From Anaplasma phagocytophilum str. Webster (GTDB lineage Bacteria; Pseudomonadota; Alphaproteobacteria; Rickettsiales; Anaplasmataceae): DNA of 64,000 bases. The notes below the pieces were generated by a model. It saw only the letters and a list, made by a program, of their open reading frames with translations, was not told the origin of the DNA and made no database searches. The translations under genes were made by a program, and so were the position numbers. The stretch covers positions 1,116,001-1,180,000 of the forward strand of contig NZ_LANS01000001.1 of NCBI RefSeq assembly GCF_000964685.1, written 5' to 3'. This document shows positions 8,460 through 19,070 of this stretch, in pieces (position 1 is the stretch's first letter; each line of letters starts with the position of its first letter).

Positions 8460-10997
8460 TTATGGATTTCCTCTTACACTAGGCCATAAATCAACAGTAA
8501 GTTCTTCAGCATCTCTGACCAAGGTTACATTAAAAAGTATAGTTGATGGCGTTTGATTTCGGATACGTATGTTTCGCACGCTAACATCTGGATTAATGCT
8601 CAAAGTTTGAAGCTCGGCAGCATCGAGGAAGAAGGCTTGTTGCTCCTCACGTACTGACGGTTCGGTAGGCATCATGTAGTTAGCAGCTTCAGTGTCACGG
8701 CTTGGGCCGCTTATTTGTGATGTTGCAGTATGAAATAGTTGAACGGAAGGGTGTCGGCTCATAGGTGAACGTGCGGGCACAGGTGGGGCAGCAGCAGATG
8801 AAGATAATCGATTGTGCGCCATAGACCTTCTATTAGGCATTTCTCCAGGCAATAATGGCAATGATTTTGCATCCCAGATATTGGGTGTTGGAACCCTGTA
8901 TGGATCTAAGATCTCAGAAGTTCTAATTGAACATATATAAGCTTTATTTAAACATTGAGCAGTGAGTGGCAGGGAAGAACAATCTGCCTTCATACAACCA
9001 ATTGTTCTCGCTACACTGTCAAGACCACGTAGAATTTTCGTCACAACTCCTTGGCGCAGTCCTGCAGGACTGTTTACACAATCAACAACATCCACGAATG
9101 CATCATCAGCAGTTGAGATACAACGCTGTATGCTTTCATCAAAGCGTTTGAAAGCTTTGCATTTAGTTGCTTTGCATTCTGAGCGGTATAACTCCCTTGC
9201 GGCTTCCATGTAAAAAATTGTTTCAAGAGCAACAACTGCGGTATAGTGACTGTTGGCTTTTAGAGCTTCTAAAACTGCAGGAGAGCATCCTGTATCTCCG
9301 TACGTGTATCCCACCAGCGTACTTAAAATCATGAATGGGGTATCGCATACGACATATTTGACGTGTCTAACACGACCTTTTCGGGGATTTTTTTTTACAT
9401 TGCTTCGGAATACGTCGATGGAGTAGTTGATAGCTGCGGTTACGGTGTACTTAACCAGCTCCTTATATTCTAGGCTATTTTGTGCGCTTACAACGCCTGA
9501 TAGTGCTGAAAAAATACCTGCTATTGGAATAAATTTAGCATGAACCTCACTCGCAGCATTAGCCATATCTAACAAAACATAAGCTGCAAATGATAAGGCC
9601 CTTTGAAGTGCAGCAGCAGCAGTATCAGCATCTGGATCGGTTTTTTGTTTGCGTTTAGGAACTTCTTCTTCTCCCAATGCGCACATGCAGTTACATGTTG
9701 TGGTTATACTTACCGCAAGCTTTTTAATTACCTCTTCTCTGCAAGTTTTCTTTTTCAACTCTGTACTTAGTAATTGCAGAAGGTGTGTAAGTATGGAGCA
9801 AAAGGCATTCCTACACTTTATCCGATGCTTTGTATTCGAAGCTCCGTGTTTATGGATAGATTTAACATTAATACAAGCGACAGAGTTGATAGTAGCTTCC
9901 AAAAGATCGAGCTGTGATAAGTCAGTATCTATTGAGGGGTCCCTTATTTCTTGCCGTAAATCCTCAAAGTTTATAGATAGATACTGTATTAACACTGCAA
10001 TATCAGTAGTGCCATATCCGTGTAATGCTGAGTGCGATGCCCTGGCTATTATCGTTCCTGGAGTTAGATGCGCACCGGGACGTGCTCCATCTAAATTAAG
10101 AGTTAAAGTGGAGGCACAACTATTCCTAGAAGCCCCCGCTCCTAGGGATTCCAAGTTGTCGCCCTCTAGTGTATGTTCTGCTACTGCCGGATCTTTTGCA
10201 CTAGTATCTCTTTTTCTGCAAATCTGAAAACATTGTGCAAAAGCCTTTCGTATTCTATTCCAGACCCCACGATTACTATTGCTTCTTTGAGGAGGATTAC
10301 ACTCCTCTGCGAATACCGAAGGTGAAGTTTCTAAGTTGAAGCTAAAGTTGGAAACACTGGAAGCGAGAGAACTAGGAGCGCTCGCAGCACCACAACTAGA
10401 TGCCCTCCTTCTCCGTATATATGTGCGGCTACTTTTGGAATGCTGAGTACGTAATGAACATTTTGCGTCACTACTTGTTCCTTTGGTAACAGCAGTTGCC
10501 TTATAACTCCCGAGAGATTGGGTTCTACCACGTCTTTCGGTGGTGATCTTATCACTTTGAGAAGAGTCTGCATAGCCAGGTCTGACAGAGCTCCTGCTTG
10601 CTCTAAAGCTTTTAGTGTACTGCGTAATGATAGGTGCGCCCAGGTTCTTGGAATTTGCATCAGTAATTACGGGACCGCCTCCTGCGCCATGAGTTTTAGG
10701 ACTTTTACGCCTTACAACAGGATCACTACTAGCAGTACCACCGCTAGCTTGATCGATATGTGTAGTAACATCAGGACTGCTAGGTTCTACATTTCTCGTA
10801 CTTGTATCAGCGGCATGTGTAGGACTGTCCTCTGCGCTGTCAGTTGTAGCAGTGGATGCAGCTTGTGGACTCTCATCGACAGAGTCGGTATCTGTGCTAG
10901 AATTATCGTGCGCTATAACCGCATAATTAGATTCAGTATTTTCTTCTTCATTTACACCAGCAGGTTGTTCAGTAGTCTTAAGCCCATTGTTGTGCAT
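8460..10997 (-). CDS. large Ser/Thr-rich and helical protein (family member 3)
   Basis: An 845-aa protein of unknown function. The start is well supported: GAGGA five bases before ATG 10997. Residues 1-230 are acidic then basic, rich in Ser, Thr and Asp, and probably disordered. A basic amphipathic patch (Trp-Asn-Arg-Ile-Arg-Lys-Ala-Phe) follows near residue 247, then a helical core. Near residue 730 comes Trp-Asp-Ala-Lys-Ser-Leu-Pro-Leu-Leu-Pro-Gly-Glu-Met-Pro, closely matching the 771-aa protein. A short beta-like tail ends the protein. It starts Met-His-Asn-Asn, like the 593-aa protein. No signal peptide or membrane span is seen. Candidate secreted protein by architecture only. Confidence 0.85.
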   Translation of the reverse strand: MHNNGLKTTEQPAGVNEEENTESNYAVIAHDNSSTDTDSVDESPQAASTATTDSAEDSPTHAADTSTRNVEPSSPDVTTHIDQASGGTASSDPVVRRKSPKTHGAGGGPVITDANSKNLGAPIITQYTKSFRASRSSVRPGYADSSQSDKITTERRGRTQSLGSYKATAVTKGTSSDAKCSLRTQHSKSSRTYIRRRRASSCGAASAPSSLASSVSNFSFNLETSPSVFAEECNPPQRSNSNRGVWNRIRKAFAQCFQICRKRDTSAKDPAVAEHTLEGDNLESLGAGASRNSCASTLTLNLDGARPGAHLTPGTIIARASHSALHGYGTTDIAVLIQYLSINFEDLRQEIRDPSIDTDLSQLDLLEATINSVACINVKSIHKHGASNTKHRIKCRNAFCSILTHLLQLLSTELKKKTCREEVIKKLAVSITTTCNCMCALGEEEVPKRKQKTDPDADTAAAALQRALSFAAYVLLDMANAASEVHAKFIPIAGIFSALSGVVSAQNSLEYKELVKYTVTAAINYSIDVFRSNVKKNPRKGRVRHVKYVVCDTPFMILSTLVGYTYGDTGCSPAVLEALKANSHYTAVVALETIFYMEAARELYRSECKATKCKAFKRFDESIQRCISTADDAFVDVVDCVNSPAGLRQGVVTKILRGLDSVARTIGCMKADCSSLPLTAQCLNKAYICSIRTSEILDPYRVPTPNIWDAKSLPLLPGEMPNRRSMAHNRLSSSAAAPPVPARSPMSRHPSVQLFHTATSQISGPSRDTEAANYMMPTEPSVREEQQAFFLDAAELQTLSINPDVSVRNIRIRNQTPSTILFNVTLVRDAEELTVDLWPSVRGNP

Positions 10998-12109
10998 AGT
11001 TTCCTCAGCTTCACCTTTTGATTAAGGGTAGAAGATTCAAGCTTTACAGTGCTAAATGAACCGCCAGTTTGTCACTCACGTAGCAGTCGAGAAGTGTAAC
11101 TTCCCAATAGTCTACACAGAGTATACACTGAGGCATCTACCCACTTTATTTCCGCAAATTCTTCCCAACAGGAACTCTTCAATAGAAAGTTGGAAAGCTG
11201 TTAAAAAAGTTGTGTAAAAGAACTTGAAACCGGAAGCTACATAATGGTTAACGTAACACAATATCCCTATTCAACGCCATTTTCACACACACTGCAACTC
11301 TACTATAAACTACTTACATATCTCTTAGCAAAGCTGCATGATAAATGAAAAAACTCCCTTCTATCCTGCAAAGAATAGCTTTTTTATTGTCAGCATTATA
11401 ATGCGTTAACTTAAACTAGGAGTGAAGCTGTGCCATGACACTCCACGTGAATTATGATTCCCTAACAGAAACATTGTTATATAACTTTTTGTGTCTTTTT
11501 AAGAAAAAACACAAAATCTGCACAAATGAGGTGTATTCACTATAAACAGGGAAGGTCGCTACGTACTCTTTGCTTACAAGTTGCATACTGAACATGCATT
11601 TTGGTAAGATTAAAGTGTATTCTATGAAGGCCTAGTTTATCCAAAAATCAGAGAGTTAAAGAGCATACATACGATATGCTCACAGCGTAAAAAGCTAAGC
11701 TTTTCTTGAATGTGTGATGATTCATAAGCAATCTGGAAAGTATAGTTGTTATGCAACAGCGCGAGCATTCCATCTGTGCGTTTCTCTGACGCGTAAAAAG
11801 GACGTCTATCGCCAATATTGCAGGTGTTACCAATCAGGGAAAAAAATATCCCTGTGAGCATGCTTAATGCGCTACATATTTTCGGAGTGATTGGCAAACT
11901 TTGGGGAGAAGAAATATCGAAGATCACAAAAAGGTTATGTCCAGATTGTACATCAATACATTAGATGAAAGAGTGCTGTTATGATCTGCGTAACATACCG
12001 TCATCACCGCCATTGTAGTGCTCTTGTCAGCAGATTGATGTGTGAGAGTGATAACATGGCCTAAGGGAGGGCCCTAATGTAATTTAAAGCCCTTCCTTTG
12101 ACAGCGGAT
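10998..12109. other. non-coding spacer
   Basis: About 1.1 kb between two minus-strand family genes. It contains the ribosome binding site of the 845-aa gene at the left edge. A 96-codon minus-strand open frame (11637-11927) overlaps another frame and lacks a ribosome binding site, so I do not call it. Confidence 0.45.
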
Positions 12110-13891
12110 TTACTTATACGTACTAAAGTGTTTAATGCGTCTTGAGGAAGAAGAGGATATTGCTGTGCTTGGTAAAATTTCACTTTCAGTACCCTGTATA
12201 CGTGCTGACGTACTTGTCTCATTTTCCTGAAGACGCCCGTCCATCCTATACTTGCTTGATCTTGTTTCATGTCCACCAAGATCATAGTCTATAGATTGTC
12301 TTGCAGCAAAATCTATATCCAAAGCGCTAGAAGTTGCATGATCAGTTAATGTTCTTCGTATTGAGACCTCAGCATTATTTGAGCTGCTTTCAGAAGTGTG
12401 TTCTCGTACGTGTAGGGAATTAGATCGTGGACCAAAATTCTTTTTTCTTGAATTTGCAGTAGCCTTTAATGCAAGCATTGCGGGGATTTTCTTTAGTGTT
12501 TTTAGTGATAAGTGTGATGTACTAGGTTTATCACTTTTTTCTTTGTATAAAGTGCTTTTCTTCAGTGTTTTCGAATCACTAGCATGACTAGATGATGACA
12601 TAACGCTTGGAATTTTTTCATACGAGGCGTGCTTACTTGATGCCTTTGCAAAGTAGAAAAAATAGAGAGTTTCCAGGGCAGATGTTACTGTTTTTCTTAA
12701 TTCGCTGTACTGGGAGCGCGGATAAGATCGTAATATATAACTAAAATAGTCGTTGTCTAGTAACTTGTCAGCGCTCTCTAGGTTGTTCTGGATTGTTTCC
12801 ATAACTGGTAGAGATTCTCTGCCGTACTTGCTAATTTTGCTGGAAAGATATGCGTTTCCTAGTACAGTACGTAGCCTATTTATATGAACTGGGCAGGGTT
12901 GGAAAGCGTCGCATATGCTGTCAAAATAATAGCTGTGCTCAAGATTTTTATTGTTCATAAGGGTGTTGCCCAGGTTCCGGCAGTTGAAGATATCAAGTTG
13001 AATCAGTGCAATGCTTGACGGTATTGAAATATTCTTCGAAGCTCTCCTAGATAGCTTGTTCAAACTGTTAGTAAGTAGAGTATGCGCAGTGTTTAACAGG
13101 TCAATGTCATGGTGAAATGAGTGTTTAAAGGTAGGTAAGGGTCTCCTGTTTAATATAGCAGAATATATGTTATCTATTCTTAATGCTAAATGCTGTGATA
13201 GCTGTATTCTATATTCATAAAGAGAGTCTTTATTAAGAATTCTAGCAATGCACGAAGCTACCTGCATATCCCTCTGTATCGCAGCATACTCTGATACTTG
13301 TACAGTTTGTGAAAGTATCAGGGCTGCATTATTAAAGGAAAACATGTGTTTTGTGATAGAGCTATCACGTGTGTATATCGCACCTTCTTCTGCTGAAGGA
13401 GTTCCTTCAATTTGTTTGTGTACAAGGTGAATTGCACACGATATTAAAGCGATTCCATTATCGATAGTACTACGTGTTTTACGTTTGGCAGGAGGCAGGA
13501 GGCTGACATCTTCACACAGATGCACAAGAGCATTACAACACTGAGTTAATACTACCTTATAGTCAAATGACACAGTCGCATCGGGACTATAATAGAATAG
13601 ATGTATTTCATTAAGAACATTTTCTAATTCATGTAATGCTTTTTTGTTAGTACTCTCTCTATTACAAGATGATGCAGAGTTTGCTAGGAGTCTTGCGCTA
13701 CTATTCAGTAGACGAAAAAGTAAAGGCTTTGCTTGGACAGAAGGATTATTGAACGACTTATTGTACTGCGCTATCTCTCGTTTTAGCTCACATTGATATG
13801 GTTCCTGGTTACTATGTGGAGAAAAGCTATATTGAACATCTTGAGATCCTTGATCAGTACCTGGTTCAGTACCGCGTACGTTATTATGCAT
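12110..13891 (-). CDS. large helical protein with Ser-rich basic C-terminus (family member 4)
   Basis: A 593-aa protein of unknown function. AAGGAAAA precedes ATG 13891 by about six bases. It starts Met-His-Asn-Asn as the 845-aa neighbour does. Residues 1-420 are helical, with a segment Ala-Leu-Glu-Thr-Leu-Tyr-Phe-Phe-Tyr-Phe-Ala-Lys that resembles Ala-Leu-Glu-Thr-Ile-Phe-Tyr-Met-Glu-Ala-Ala-Arg of the 845-aa protein. The last 170 residues are Ser/Thr/Lys-rich and end in a basic tail (Arg-Arg-Ile-Lys-His-Phe-Ser-Thr-Tyr-Lys). The Pro-Gly-Glu motif is not evident, so its membership in the family is the least secure. Confidence 0.8.
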   Translation of the reverse strand: MHNNVRGTEPGTDQGSQDVQYSFSPHSNQEPYQCELKREIAQYNKSFNNPSVQAKPLLFRLLNSSARLLANSASSCNRESTNKKALHELENVLNEIHLFYYSPDATVSFDYKVVLTQCCNALVHLCEDVSLLPPAKRKTRSTIDNGIALISCAIHLVHKQIEGTPSAEEGAIYTRDSSITKHMFSFNNAALILSQTVQVSEYAAIQRDMQVASCIARILNKDSLYEYRIQLSQHLALRIDNIYSAILNRRPLPTFKHSFHHDIDLLNTAHTLLTNSLNKLSRRASKNISIPSSIALIQLDIFNCRNLGNTLMNNKNLEHSYYFDSICDAFQPCPVHINRLRTVLGNAYLSSKISKYGRESLPVMETIQNNLESADKLLDNDYFSYILRSYPRSQYSELRKTVTSALETLYFFYFAKASSKHASYEKIPSVMSSSSHASDSKTLKKSTLYKEKSDKPSTSHLSLKTLKKIPAMLALKATANSRKKNFGPRSNSLHVREHTSESSSNNAEVSIRRTLTDHATSSALDIDFAARQSIDYDLGGHETRSSKYRMDGRLQENETSTSARIQGTESEILPSTAISSSSSRRIKHFSTYK

Positions 13892-14166
13892 AAGGTTTTC
13901 CTTTAAAATTTACTAAGAGTAATAAAAAAGATAAGAGGACTAAGTAGAGTGGTATCTCAGCCGTATAAGCGTGATAGTTTAGACAAGTGATACCAGGCGC
14001 GATTCCTATTGCATGCGAGACATTAGTGCAACATTGCAGTAATCTAAACCCCATTGCTGTTCGCAATCATGGGAAAGTGCTGCATAGCAATGCAAAATGC
14101 AGATTCATACATCGCTACAGGCATAAGATTCATATAGTATACACGGTACATCTTAATACGGATAGG

Positions 14167-16707
14167 TCAGGCAATACTCTTTGAAGTGATAGCTTTATTT
14201 GTGCCATCCTCAGGAGTAACGTTATGCTCTATAACAAAAGTATCTGTTAACCGCACTGTAACACGTTGAGGTACGTGTGAGATTGCAGCACTTGCTTGTA
14301 TCATAGCTTTATCTGAAGTTGCAGCTTTTTCTTCAGGAGTACTATTACTTTTATCCGATATATCGATACTTCCTTGTGAAGTTTGGGTTTCTAGATCTTG
14401 TTTTTTGACGTAAATAACCGTTTCTTCTGAAGACGACGATAAGGACTCGACGTCTTCTTGTTCAAGAGAATTATCAAATACTGCACAAGGATCATGACCT
14501 ATACAAGAGGTGCATCCTATAGTAAATCCTGCTATGCTGTCTCTTGCAGCTTTTACAATTGCTCTGGCGCGTTCATTACAATAAAAATCTTGTGTTTTTC
14601 CCGAGGATGAAGGTGCATGAATTCCACTTGATGTGCAATCTTGTATAGCATGTTGCGCTGCATGAATAGTGTCTTCTTTACTCTTTCGAGAGATATTACA
14701 TAGTAGTTCGATTGCAATATCCAGTTCGACAAGATTTTTCTGGAAAGTACTATGATAACTTGAGATATCTTCTTCTTCAAGTGGGCTATCGTGCATGTTT
14801 TTGTGTATCTCCACAACGTGAACACTAATAGAGTCTTGTCCCTGTGCTCGGGATTTTGGTTGCAGAAACTGTGTTCTGCCGCGCACAGCAAGACTAGAAT
14901 TTTCCTTCTCATACATTTGCAGCACTTGCGTGTCGTAGGGATTACTTTGTTCTTGATCATGCATGTGCCGGTATGTGTTCTCTATGCTTACTTTTTTGGG
15001 GAGTTGACTAGTTTTAGCTAGAATACCGTGTTTACTAGTAAAAGGTTGATGCTTAAACACGTCTTTTTCCGCTGCTGATGTCTTTTTTCTGAGTGAGCTT
15101 TTTCTTAAATGAAAGCGCACAGATTTTGAGCTGCTGGACTTCTGAACATAATTGCTAAACATCTTCTGTAAGGCGGTAACCTTTACTGGTACGCTATTCT
15201 GTTGCTTATCTTTAGGTTGCGTCCCCCCAGGGAATATTGGAATAGGGTGTGCAGCATAGTTGCTCAGAGTGCTGTGTTTCGACTTTTCCAAGCATCGTTG
15301 TGCGGATATTGCGGCCTTATTCAGTAGGATTAATATCTCTCCATGTTTATCATGATCAAGAACCCCATTGCAGTATCCCAAATGTTCACATACAGTTTTT
15401 AATTGGGCAATTACAATGTGGGTTTGAGAGAATCCTTCTACATCGTTATAGCACGAATTTATTGCCCGATTTAGGGACAGTGTAGTGTTACTCAATGTGA
15501 TCATAATTTTCCGCACGCTATTATCGGCACTGTCGTGGAAATTAGAACACTTATAGAAGATTTCTTCTATGAGAGACTTACATTCAAACAGATATGTTTG
15601 TACTAATTCAATATCGCTGACTTCGCATACCGCTGGACCATCCAATGAAGCATAACGGTCTGCAGAGAGTATAAAGAGTTTAGCAGCTGTTATTGCTACT
15701 ATGGAATTTGGCTGTCCAAGTGCTTGTCTAATAGAAGTATTGGCTTGATATGCTTGAAAGTTTGGAATAGCACCAGTCTCGATTGCCGAAGCTACGAGTT
15801 TTATGCCAAATTTTGTAATATATGCAACAATGAGCTTGTCATCGTCTGAAATGTCTCTTGTATTTACGAGACGGCTTAGAGAAGTAGCTGTGTTTATGCA
15901 GCTTAATAGGAATTCCTTTAGGCAATTGTGCCGCACGATAGTTGACTTCGCAATACTGTATGTCAACAACCTCAATGTACCCTGCAAGTTTGATAATGTG
16001 TTGAATACATGTAGTTCTTTCAGAGGCTCTGGCAGTAATATGGCTGTATTTTGAGTTGCATATACAATATCTGATATATTACAGAGCGCCTTCGATACGG
16101 TAAAATGGTAATCCTCTGTCATAATATCAGAAGAGGTGCTGTGAATCAGATGTAGCATAGCTGCGTGGCAATGCCTGACAATTGGCAAGATAATTGTTTC
16201 TGTTTCGGGAGATTGAGTGCTATTGTCCAAGAGATCGTGTATTGCATCCAATTCAGCATGACATTTTGTCCAGAGATTTTGTAAGAGCGCAGCTTGCACG
16301 CTTTCAGAGGTATCCTCTGGAGCATCTTGCAGGTTTTCAGGGAGCATGCTCTTACTATTCTTATTTACATAGTTGCACAATCCCTGTACGTCTAAGATTT
16401 TTTCAGTAATAAGATTGCGATCTAATGCCACAGGAGGCGAGGGAGATCCACTGGGTTCATAGATTAAGTGCCAATTCAAGGAATTACTTTCATCTAGATG
16501 TTGAGCAGGATGCCTTTCATCTAGCTGCTTTGGCCTAATACGTTCTTGCATTAATTTACAACGCAATACGTTGCCTTCACCTAATTCTTGAGATGCCCCA
16601 ATACGGGATAATTTATTAGGAAAGTACAAATAATGCCTTTGGCGCGGTGCATTCTCTGGGCTTCGGGCGTTTTTTAATCCCAAAAAGTTTATAACCCACT
16701 TCCTCAT
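14167..16707 (-). CDS. large helical protein with acidic C-terminus (family member 5)
   Basis: An 846-aa protein of unknown function. AGGAGATATC sits directly before ATG 16707, a near-ideal ribosome binding site. A short hydrophobic/basic N-terminus (Met-Arg-Lys-Trp-Val-Ile-Asn-Phe-Leu-Gly-Leu) is followed by a long helical core, then Pro-Ile-Pro-Ile-Phe-Pro-Gly-Gly, a variant of the Pro-Gly-Glu motif. After it comes a Lys/Ser-rich stretch and an acidic Ser-rich C-terminal third. It lies 275 bp upstream of the 593-aa gene on the same strand. No enzymatic motif is seen. Confidence 0.85.
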   Translation of the reverse strand: MRKWVINFLGLKNARSPENAPRQRHYLYFPNKLSRIGASQELGEGNVLRCKLMQERIRPKQLDERHPAQHLDESNSLNWHLIYEPSGSPSPPVALDRNLITEKILDVQGLCNYVNKNSKSMLPENLQDAPEDTSESVQAALLQNLWTKCHAELDAIHDLLDNSTQSPETETIILPIVRHCHAAMLHLIHSTSSDIMTEDYHFTVSKALCNISDIVYATQNTAILLPEPLKELHVFNTLSNLQGTLRLLTYSIAKSTIVRHNCLKEFLLSCINTATSLSRLVNTRDISDDDKLIVAYITKFGIKLVASAIETGAIPNFQAYQANTSIRQALGQPNSIVAITAAKLFILSADRYASLDGPAVCEVSDIELVQTYLFECKSLIEEIFYKCSNFHDSADNSVRKIMITLSNTTLSLNRAINSCYNDVEGFSQTHIVIAQLKTVCEHLGYCNGVLDHDKHGEILILLNKAAISAQRCLEKSKHSTLSNYAAHPIPIFPGGTQPKDKQQNSVPVKVTALQKMFSNYVQKSSSSKSVRFHLRKSSLRKKTSAAEKDVFKHQPFTSKHGILAKTSQLPKKVSIENTYRHMHDQEQSNPYDTQVLQMYEKENSSLAVRGRTQFLQPKSRAQGQDSISVHVVEIHKNMHDSPLEEEDISSYHSTFQKNLVELDIAIELLCNISRKSKEDTIHAAQHAIQDCTSSGIHAPSSSGKTQDFYCNERARAIVKAARDSIAGFTIGCTSCIGHDPCAVFDNSLEQEDVESLSSSSEETVIYVKKQDLETQTSQGSIDISDKSNSTPEEKAATSDKAMIQASAAISHVPQRVTVRLTDTFVIEHNVTPEDGTNKAITSKSIA

Positions 16708-18601
16708 GATATCTCCTAATAAATTAGGTAATAACGCAAATTATGCTTATTTTTTAATATATTGCTACAAAAAATAATGTTACCTGCTAAATAGTGTGAA
16801 ATTTCGTGTGTGTTTATGAGAGAACACTAGATCTCAATATATGGAGGAGCGCAGTTTTTGCGATTTAAGAGTTGAATTTTGAGTATGGTAATAGTGTTAT
16901 AAAAATACAAAAATAACGCTGAAAGTATGTGTCCTTTCAAACTTGGAGTAACAGTTAAAGAGAGGGAATTCTGTAAGGGGTTTGTAATAATTGTGGATTA
17001 CCTGATGCATGAAATCCTCAAATTGCAGTATCTTTTAAAGTAGCTGCATTTGTTTATAGAGCCCGATATTATATGGTGTATGTATTGGCTTTTTGCATTC
17101 AGTCACGCATTAGAGATGTTCGTTGTAATATGGTGGAGCATATTCATATGAGAGCTGCTATGTAATTATAGTAAAGAACGTGTTTCTAGAAAACCATATC
17201 TATTGCTCTAAGTGGAAGAATGTTCTTTTGTTGGGTGAGGGAGAATATGTAGGATGTTCTATGGCAAGGGTTGCTTATGTAGCTTCAAAGCCGTATGCAA
17301 TCACATATGCTTGCCAAATATGCTGTAGAAGGGGGATTTTTTCGTATTCTTGGTAGCTTTTAGAGCTAGTAGTATGTAATCCCACTTGTGTTGTTATGAG
17401 CTGCAGCATACTTGTACCTGGTAGACTCTTTATTTCCTTAATTCTTCAGTGTATTGGCATTTTTAGCTTTTATGTCTATTTGTGAGAGCGTAAGAGCATG
17501 AAGCGTTTTGATGCTTATAGAAGGACTTATTACACAGTAAGTTGGTTATTAGTGGATTGGCTGCTCTTGCCAAAGTATGTAACCTAATACGCTGAGCGTA
17601 GAGCAATTTTATACTATATTGTGAGTGCTATAGCTTTATTAGAGAATGTGTTCTTATAAAGGGCTATTCTGAGAAGCAAGAGCCCATAAATTTATCGTAG
17701 ATCATCTCCAAATGATAATCTCCTATGAGATCGTCATTATAGTAGGATGGCTATTAGTCGCGCGTGATAAAGAATTTTAATAAAATGTCTCTCTGCGCAC
17801 CTTTGAACTATCATAAGAAATAAAAGTATATTTTGGGTATATCTATCGTGCTTTAAACCAATGGATAATGTGGCTGGAGATATAACGAAACTTAGAAAGG
17901 TGATGTGTTATATAAATACTGTAATGCACGTATAATAGAGGTGTGCATGAACTTTTAACATGTGATGATTGCCTCAAATGAATCAGCTGGATTAGGCATA
18001 GCTTTACTGTGCATGAAGGCTGGTTTATCGGATGAGGTGCATGATTCGTGAGCCTATGAGTAGGTTGTTTATTTAGTGATATTAATAACGTATGTAATGA
18101 TTTGACCTATATTGTTAAGTAATAGAGTTTGTATGATAAATAAGAAAATATAGATTGCGCCATATACCTATATTATGATAGAAGCAGTGTTGCTGCGTTA
18201 TCATCTCCGGCACAGCCTGGTGTAGGGATATTGTTCAATGAAAGTGCGCGGTGTTGTGAATAGTTAGGGGCGTAGTGTTAGGTGCCCTTTTGAGACCTTT
18301 AGAAAGCCGATAGTAAGGGATTAAAAATACTAAACTGAACTAAGATAATACCAGTAAGTTTTTTAGTGTCTTTATTTGTCCAATAGCAGCGTTTATAGCG
18401 AACCGTATGTGAGATTATAAAAAGTTAATTAATATGTATGATATACTGATAGGTTATACTAGTATTTCATATGTCATAGGCTTTCAGCTTGTGTAAATGA
18501 ATCGCATAGGAAAGGATAAAAATGCGAGATGACGGCCTTGTTTGACATGCCTAAAATACGTGATAGAATTGGGCTCTCTTTGTATAGCGACGGGTTATTG
18601 T
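16708..18601. other. long non-coding spacer
   Basis: About 1.9 kb, AT-rich, with no open frame above 60 codons and no RNA gene I can fold by eye. It separates the divergently oriented 846-aa gene and the Fe-S carrier gene, so promoters for both should lie at its ends. Such spacers in this group usually represent decayed genes; no parent is recognisable here. Confidence 0.5.
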
Positions 18602-19048
18602 ATGTACGGTATAGAAAGTTATGGGTTGACTATAACTGGTGGTGCGGTCAATAAAATAAAGTCTGTCTTAGAAAGAGAGGGACATCCGTCTTTGCTGAGG
18701 TTATCTGTGCAGGGTGGTGGCTGTGCTGGGTTTAAGTATGAGTTCACTACTGAGAGTATTAGAGATGGCCTTATTGGTAGAAGTGATGGTGATGATGACT
18801 CAGAGTTTGACATAGATGATGAGGAAGAAGAGGAGGATGAAGATGGGCATGATGAGGTGCGAGGAGGGTCTGATCTCGTGCTTTCAGATGACTCTGGCGC
18901 TCCTATTTTGCTGATTGATCGTCATTCTAAGAAGTTTCTGAAGAACTCCACTATAGACTATGTAGAAGATATGAATGGGTCAAGGTTCGTGGTGAATAAC
19001 CCTGGTGTAAAGTTTGGTTGTGGCTGTGGGAACAGTTTTTCGTTGTGA
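18602..19048 (+). CDS. A-type iron-sulfur cluster carrier (IscA/ErpA/HesB family) with acidic insert
   Basis: Delivers or assembles Fe-S clusters in apo-enzymes. Starting at ATG 18602 the protein has 148 aa. The three cluster ligands are present: Cys41 in Gly-Gly-Gly-Cys-Ala-Gly-Phe and the C-terminal Cys140-Gly-Cys142. Between them, at about residues 62-91, is an unusual insert made mostly of Asp and Glu, absent from typical 105-120-aa members. A TTG at 18542 would add 20 residues that do not fit the family. The gene lies 22 bp before lepB and is followed by nuoI, itself an Fe-S protein. I cannot tell ErpA from IscA by eye, so no symbol is given. Confidence 0.88.
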   Translation: MYGIESYGLTITGGAVNKIKSVLEREGHPSLLRLSVQGGGCAGFKYEFTTESIRDGLIGRSDGDDDSEFDIDDEEEEEDEDGHDEVRGGSDLVLSDDSGAPILLIDRHSKKFLKNSTIDYVEDMNGSRFVVNNPGVKFGCGCGNSFSL

Positions 19049-19070
19049 GAAGAAAGCGCCTCTTGGTTCA

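Noticed and set aside
9649-10227. 192-codon open frame antisense to the 845-aa gene
   Set aside because: Shadow of a long coding region; the sense gene has a strong start signal and coherent composition.
11637-11927. 96-codon minus-strand frame in the 11-12 kb spacer
   Set aside because: No ribosome binding site, overlaps another frame, and composition gives no coherent domain or repeat.
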